Shown piece by piece: positions 7,389 to 10,639 of a stretch of 10,639 bases of DNA; position 1 is the stretch's first letter; each line of letters begins with the position of its first letter. The translations under genes were made by a program, and so were the position numbers. The stretch spans positions 1 to 10,639 of the forward strand of contig JAIRXD010000073.1 in assembly GCA_031268545.1 (NCBI GenBank), in the 5' to 3' direction. The notes under the pieces were generated by a model that saw nothing but the letters and a program-made list of their open reading frames with translations, did not search any database and was not told the DNA's origin. Origin of the DNA: Puniceicoccales bacterium (GTDB lineage: Bacteria > Verrucomicrobiota > Verrucomicrobiia > Opitutales > LL51).

Positions 7389-8270
7389 TTATGGACTATC
7401 TGAACTATTATCAGGCTCAGAAAAGACATCATTTTCATTGTCATTTTCATGGCTACTTTCGCCATCGTCTTCGATTGGATGACTGGCATAATATCTTTCG
7501 GTAAATTCCTTTAGCTTATCTTCAAGCGGTTCATATACGCTTGATGGTATATAAGTAACAAGATCGCTGCAGGAGGGAATGTTTAAACTTGATTCGGTTA
7601 TTTTAATTACAAATTCTGCCAATTTTCCCTTGGCATATTCTGATGTTTCGGGTGAATTTATTATGTAAATAATTTGGTTAAGCGCCCATATTATTGACGA
7701 AGCCATAATGTATTCTTCGGTATTTATCCCTTCATTGCCGACGAGATCGCCGTGTATAAATTGGGATTTTAGTATAAAGATTGGAATGAACATCTTAATT
7801 GGAAAGCGGTTAATAAAATTTAGCCATCTTTGGGAAATATAATCATGTTCTTTTTTTAGCCAGATGGACAAATGTTCGCAGTAATTACAGCAGAATTCAT
7901 GTTGTATATAAAATATACATAATGAGCTTTTATAGGCCGAGAGATTTTTATTGATCGATTCATCTTCATTGAAAATAACACTTTCCATAGCATTGAATAT
8001 TTTTTCAAGCACGGATATCTCCCGGCTGTCAATATTTTGTTCAATGAAATTTGATATGGTAGTTCTTAAGGTGTCGAAATTATTTATTTCTGGCAAATTT
8101 ACATCTTCTTCGGGAAGTGGCTCTACCGTAATCCAATCTAGATCTTCTTCGGGCAGTGGCTCTGCCATTGTCTGATTTATTTGCTCCGACTGTGATTTTT
8201 CGTCAACGGCATATAGGCTGCCAGCTAAAATCTGACAGCCTAGTATACTTATTAAAAGTATATTTTTCAC
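7389..8270 (-). CDS. Secreted protein of unknown family, with EPLPEED repeat and acidic tail
   Basis: 293 residues; I do not recognise the family. The start is GTG at 8270, because the first internal ATG (codon 35) would lose the signal peptide. Residues 1-21 (KNILLISILGCQILAGSLYA) form a signal peptide, with likely cleavage after A21. C12 follows ILG, a poor lipobox, so a lipoprotein is possible but less likely. Residues 37-56 carry two EPLPEED copies with six residues between them. The middle is helical. It contains HEFCCNYCEH (124-133), with three cysteines and two histidines close together that could bind metal or form disulfides. The last 30 residues are very acidic and serine-rich. It lies 34 bp after the 308-residue protein gene, in the same direction. 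The signal peptide predicts export; the role is unknown. Confidence 0.75.
   Translation of the reverse strand: MKNILLISILGCQILAGSLYAVDEKSQSEQINQTMAEPLPEEDLDWITVEPLPEEDVNLPEINNFDTLRTTISNFIEQNIDSREISVLEKIFNAMESVIFNEDESINKNLSAYKSSLCIFYIQHEFCCNYCEHLSIWLKKEHDYISQRWLNFINRFPIKMFIPIFILKSQFIHGDLVGNEGINTEEYIMASSIIWALNQIIYIINSPETSEYAKGKLAEFVIKITESSLNIPSCSDLVTYIPSSVYEPLEDKLKEFTERYYASHPIEDDGESSHENDNENDVFSEPDNSSDSP
8103..8163 (-). repeat. Two near-identical 22-bp units encoding EPLPEED
   Basis: Bases 8103-8124 and 8142-8163 match at 21 of 22 positions, with a period of 39 bp (13 codons), inside the 293-residue secreted protein gene. Each unit encodes EPLPEED just after the signal peptide. The high DNA identity points to a fairly recent in-frame duplication or to conversion between the units. 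Confidence 0.85.
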
Positions 8271-8304
8271 AATAATTTTAGTAATATATTAATTTAGATC
8301 AATA

Positions 8305-9231
8305 TCATTGTTCGGTTTCAGTTTCTTCACCAAGGTTTTGGCCTTTGGTTTCTTTACAGTATTTGCTGACTTGATCACATATTATCCTGCTAAATGATGA
8401 ACTTTCAACCTCCCCTAAAGCTATATTTATTAAAGGCTCAAGTAATTTTTTATTGTGGTTAAAATTCTCGTTAGCTGTTTCGATTTCATTCAGGGAACGA
8501 ACGGCATCAGTTGCTAAATTCTTAATTACTTTTACAGTATCTTTATCTATATTTAAAAAGTCAAATCCATAGATAATGATACATTCTTGCAATAAATTTA
8601 AAATATCTTCATATTGGACTTCTTCTGTGATTTCTAGACCTTTAATTTTGTCAAGTTTCTCAATCGCATTATAGACAAACCGATTGGTTAATTCCATGAT
8701 ATTATTTTCGTAATCGCCTGAATTTTCCTCTGAAGCCTGGAATGATTCATCTTTGGTCTGTACATCAATTATTTCTCCAGAATATACCTCTAGAAGGTTA
8801 TCAGTGATGGTTTTGATTAATTTCTTATCATCAATATTTAATGCTAGGCCTTTATTATCTGTTTCTGTAGAAGGTTCTTGATTTTCATCCGGATACGATC
8901 TCTGTGATTCTTTGTCTGCTATTGTAGGCTCCAGCATTTCTATATACTGCGCTGATTCCGCGGCTCCCGGCACAGTATGTTCTTCTGTCTGCGCCACCTG
9001 GGTTTCTTCTGCAGGAACAGCGTTTACATCCGATGGTTCTGAGTTTTGCTGTCTTTCCATGGTTATGGTTACTTCCAGTGATTCCGGAATGGTAATTTCA
9101 ACAGTTTTAACATCTAAATTTCCCTGTGTAGAATTTAGATCATCCTTATTCGCGTATAGGCTACCCTGTAGGCATGGATAACATAGTGCTCCAATTAAAG
9201 CCAATTTTTTTATAATATTTTTACTTTCCAT
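8305..9231 (-). CDS. Secreted acidic protein of unknown family
   Basis: 308 residues, no family recognised. Residues 1-27 form a signal peptide: basic start (ESKNIIKK), hydrophobic core LALIGALCYPCL, and cleavage likely after GSLYA (A27). Residues 28-128 are low in complexity and rich in Glu, Ser, Thr, Pro and Gln, probably disordered. Residues 135-295 look helical (for instance KLIKTITDNLLEVY and TVKVIKNLATDAVRSLNEI), and the end is acidic (GEETETEQ). The GSLYA leader end is shared with the 293-residue neighbour, and the DNA there matches at 12 of 14 bases (9152-9165 against 8209-8222), so the two may be distant paralogs. The ATG has an AGGA ribosome-binding site eight bases upstream. Its stop lies 34 bp before the next start, so the pair is likely one transcript. 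Function unknown. Confidence 0.76.
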   Translation of the reverse strand: MESKNIIKKLALIGALCYPCLQGSLYANKDDLNSTQGNLDVKTVEITIPESLEVTITMERQQNSEPSDVNAVPAEETQVAQTEEHTVPGAAESAQYIEMLEPTIADKESQRSYPDENQEPSTETDNKGLALNIDDKKLIKTITDNLLEVYSGEIIDVQTKDESFQASEENSGDYENNIMELTNRFVYNAIEKLDKIKGLEITEEVQYEDILNLLQECIIIYGFDFLNIDKDTVKVIKNLATDAVRSLNEIETANENFNHNKKLLEPLINIALGEVESSSFSRIICDQVSKYCKETKGQNLGEETETEQ

Positions 9232-9239
9232 AGGTTATT

Positions 9240-9243
9240 TCCT
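9240..9243 (-). promoter_or_regulatory. Ribosome-binding site AGGA for the 308-residue protein
   Basis: AGGA on the - strand, eight bases before the ATG at 9231. It is one of the few clear ribosome-binding sites in the window and fixes this start, which also gives a complete signal peptide. Confidence 0.5.
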
Positions 9244-9330
9244 ATTTTTGCGTTATATCGAGATACGTCAAGTCATGATTTATATTTTTTTTACATTTAA
9301 CTAAAATTTGTAATCCGAAAGTCTTTGCGA

Positions 9331-9360
9331 TTGACAATGGTTTTAAGTTTTTTGCATTGA
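9331..9360 (+). promoter_or_regulatory. Possible promoter of tRNA-Val
   Basis: A perfect -35 hexamer TTGACA at 9331-9336 points towards tRNA-Val. The best -10 at normal distance (18 bp) is CATTGA at 9355-9360, which is poor. Transcription would start only a few bases before the tRNA. The -35 is seen directly; promoter use is inference. Confidence 0.33.
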
Positions 9361-9370
9361 TTACAACCTT

Positions 9371-9447
9371 GGGGGATTAGCTCAGTTGGTTAGAGCACCT
9401 GCTTCACACGCAGGGGGTCGGTGGTTCGAGTCCACTATCTCCCACCA
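9371..9447 (+). tRNA. tRNA-Val (anticodon CAC)
   Basis: A 77-nt tRNA. The acceptor stem GGGGGAT pairs with ATCTCCC with one G-U pair; discriminator A and an encoded CCA follow. The anticodon stem CCTGC/GCAGG holds the loop TTCACAC, giving anticodon CAC, which reads the valine codon GUG. The T arm is GGTGG-TTCGAGT-CCACT with one G-U pair. It is the only + strand gene in the right part, set between secreted-protein genes that all run the other way. CAC is a less common valine anticodon than UAC or GAC, so other valine tRNAs should exist elsewhere. Confidence 0.97.
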
Positions 9448-9480
9448 GGTATGTATTATATTTAATTACAAGCAGATTAG

Positions 9481-9888
9481 CTATTTAATTTTTGACTTTT
9501 TTGACTTTTTTCGATATTTTTTTTGCTTCCGCGGTTTTAGTTTCTGTTGATTGCATCCTTTTCGATATTCTTTAACTTCTTGTTCAATTTTATCTTTAAC
9601 TTCTTGTTCAATTTCTGGAGTATTTATTTCCTCTATAGTGTAATTTAAAAACCTATATGGTAATGGGAAATAGAGGTTAAGTGCATTATTTTTAGTGTAT
9701 TCTTTAATGGCACTGACCAGGAAAGCAGCTGCGGTTTTTGCATCTTTTTGTTTCAAAGCCATGTTGCGTATATCTAACAAATCGGATTTGCTTATCACGC
9801 GATAATTTTTCCCATCAAACTCGAATCCAAATACAGATGACCCCAGAGTCATAAAGCATAATATATTTAATATCAATGAATAATTCAT
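9481..9888 (-). CDS. Small secreted protein, copy 1 of a tandem family, with a Lys-rich tail
   Basis: 135 residues, family not recognised. Residues 1-21 (NYSLILNILCFMTLGSSVFG) form a signal peptide. The mature part begins FEFDGKNYRV and continues with a helical stretch KTAAAFLVSAIKEYTK (51-66). Both stretches match the neighbouring 214-residue protein. A duplicated IEQEVK segment follows (93-106). The last 20 residues or so are strongly basic (LKPRKQKKYRKKSKKSKIK). It is shorter than its paralog and has a different C-terminus, so it may be a truncated or recombined copy. No ribosome-binding site precedes this ATG. The base triplet that aligns with the paralog's upstream ATG is ATA here (9904-9906). 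It converges on tRNA-Val, with 33 bp between stop and tRNA end. Function unknown; export is predicted. Confidence 0.72.
   Translation of the reverse strand: MNYSLILNILCFMTLGSSVFGFEFDGKNYRVISKSDLLDIRNMALKQKDAKTAAAFLVSAIKEYTKNNALNLYFPLPYRFLNYTIEEINTPEIEQEVKDKIEQEVKEYRKGCNQQKLKPRKQKKYRKKSKKSKIK
9569..9614 (-). repeat. Exact 22-bp direct repeat, period 24 bp, encoding IEQEVK twice
   Basis: Bases 9569-9590 and 9593-9614 are identical. The period of 24 bp keeps the reading frame and adds eight codons to the small secreted protein (EIEQEVKDKIEQEVKEY). Perfect identity implies a recent slippage or duplication event. Confidence 0.9.
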
Positions 9889-9954
9889 AATTAAATGTAT
9901 TTTTATAAATCAATCTTGTCAATACTACTGATCAGAAACGATTGGTGGAAATAT
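9801..9954 (-). repeat. Leader-linker block, copy A of the duplicated unit
   Basis: This stretch aligns without gaps at a constant offset of 670 bp with 10471-10624. It holds the end and stop codon of the 214-residue gene, the spacer, and the signal peptide plus FEFDGKNY start of the 135-residue gene. By hand count the signal-peptide part matches at 76 of 90 positions, the spacer at about 29 of 40, and the gene end less well. Stop codons align exactly (9932-9934 with 10602-10604). Confidence 0.85.
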
Positions 9955-10576
9955 TATTTTTTTTGTAATTTTTTACACTCTCCTGAATCATTTCACTATT
10001 AATATCTTTCGGGCTGGTTATCATATTTGGGAAATTACTATGCTTTGGCCAGGGACAATATGAGGTTTTAAAATCTATTTTAATTGATTGAGATGTATCT
10101 AATTTAGCAGCAGTTGTTCGATTTGAGCAAATCCTGCTATTAGGCTTTTCGACAGCCATGATGCTGTTTCTATAAAGTATTTTCTTTTGGGTAGCATAAA
10201 AAGGCAAAAAATTGCGATTTTCCATCTTTTGGATAATTTTTTTAATATGCTCAATGTCGAAAATTTTGACATATTTTATAGCATCTTCGAGATATATCCA
10301 ATAATTATATTTGCTATTTTTATTTGATGCCTTAGTTTGTTCCTGTCTATAATTCTGCGTTTTCCTGTATTCATCGAAGGCAGAAGCCAAAAAAAGAGCC
10401 GCATCTTTATAACTTGACTGCTCTCTGGCAACGATGTACATTCGTTCCATATCTTTTTTATTTTCCACCGAATAATTTTTGCCATTAAACTCGAATCCAA
10501 ATACAGAAGACCCCAGAGTCATTAGACATAACATATTAATTATCAATAAGTAATTCATTGCCGAATATATTCTCAT
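9932..10576 (-). CDS. Small secreted protein, copy 2 of the tandem family
   Basis: 214 residues, family not recognised. The signal peptide has the core LLIINMLCLMTLGSSVFG, followed by FEFNGKNYSV and YKDAALFLASAFDEYRK (56-72), which pair closely with copy 1. Residues 90-118 (YNYWIYLEDAIKYVKIFDIEH and on) align loosely with residues 71-100 of copy 1. The rest (about 119-214) has no counterpart there: it is basic, with two cysteines (C150, C174). Two starts are possible: ATG at 10576 with AGGA seven bases upstream, or ATG at 10558, which aligns with the start of copy 1. Both keep the signal peptide; the ribosome-binding site favours 10576. The gap to copy 1 is 43 bp and to the upstream partial gene 25 bp, which suggests one transcript. 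Function unknown. Confidence 0.75.
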   Translation of the reverse strand: MRIYSAMNYLLIINMLCLMTLGSSVFGFEFNGKNYSVENKKDMERMYIVAREQSSYKDAALFLASAFDEYRKTQNYRQEQTKASNKNSKYNYWIYLEDAIKYVKIFDIEHIKKIIQKMENRNFLPFYATQKKILYRNSIMAVEKPNSRICSNRTTAAKLDTSQSIKIDFKTSYCPWPKHSNFPNMITSPKDINSEMIQESVKNYKKNNISTNRF

Positions 10577-10624
10577 AAATCAGTCCTGTCAATATTATTA
10601 CCTAGGAAGATTCGGCGGGAATAT
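10471..10624 (-). repeat. Leader-linker block, copy B of the duplicated unit
   Basis: Partner of 9801-9954 at an offset of 670 bp. It spans the tail of the partial gene at the window edge, the spacer, and the signal peptide start of the 214-residue gene. Confidence 0.85.
10584..10587 (-). promoter_or_regulatory. Ribosome-binding site AGGA favouring the 10576 start
   Basis: AGGA on the - strand, seven bases before the ATG at 10576. The aligned bases of copy 1 (9914-9917) read AAGA, and its aligned start triplet is ATA, so this initiation signal seems to have been lost in copy 1. Confidence 0.45.
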
Positions 10625-10639
10625 CCACGTTTTTCTGTG
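10602..10639 (-). CDS. C-terminal end of a probable third copy of the secreted family (partial)
   Basis: Only the last 12 codons are in the window: the frame reads QKNVDIPAESS and ends with TAG at 10602-10604. It aligns in register with the end of the 214-residue protein (KKNNISTNRF), stop on stop, and the DNA around it is part of the same duplicated block. The identity as a third paralog rests on that positional homology alone; the body of the gene lies outside the window. Confidence 0.5.
   Translation of the reverse strand, partial: QKNVDIPAESS

Noticed and set aside
7307..7489. 60-codon open frame on the - strand
   Set aside because: It overlaps the 293-residue gene in another frame for over half its length, and its Met/Lys-rich start is the frame shadow of the Glu/Asp/Asn-rich acidic tail.
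1..10639. CRISPR array, insertion sequence, integrase or toxin-antitoxin system
   Set aside because: No regularly spaced repeats, transposase or recombinase motifs, or small paired genes of known toxin families were found.

Overview
The window reads as bacterial chromosome from a Gram-negative-type organism. It encodes a lipid A-type acyltransferase joined to a heptosyltransferase-like domain, a rod-shape mreB-mreC-mreD set, several proteins with signal peptides, and two tRNA genes with encoded CCA ends. The mixture (FabF-like synthase, LpxL/WaaF-type fusion, MreBCD, NIF3, OleB-like hydrolase, small secreted proteins of no known family) fits a member of the Verrucomicrobiota/PVC group, possibly host-associated. 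That placement is inference from gene content; no marker in the window proves it.

Left part (1-2286, + strand): the 3' end of a FabF-type ketoacyl synthase gene is broken by an internal deletion and frame change. It overlaps by ATGA a 627-residue protein that joins a lipid A acyltransferase domain to a GT9 heptosyltransferase-like domain. Both genes concern fatty acids and the outer-membrane glycolipid. A tRNA-Leu(UAG) follows.

Middle part (2550-5613, + strand): mreB, mreC, a probable mreD and a NIF3/YbgI family gene overlap or nearly touch, and so form a compact cell-shape operon with a metal-binding protein at its end. Converging on it (5617-7217, - strand) is a two-gene unit of a site-2-protease-like membrane peptidase and an alpha/beta hydrolase closest in its motifs to OleB beta-lactone decarboxylases.

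Right part (7218-10639) looks accessory. It is visibly more AT-rich and encodes only unrecognised proteins with signal peptides, all on the - strand, interrupted by a + strand tRNA-Val(CAC). Two larger acidic proteins (293 and 308 residues) form one pair. Beyond the tRNA lies a tandem family of small secreted proteins: two copies, plus the tail of a third at the window edge. Their signal peptide and spacer DNA are well conserved while the mature parts diverge. This array is the most interesting undescribed element here. It resembles secreted-protein families that expand by local duplication, but no function can be assigned from sequence alone.
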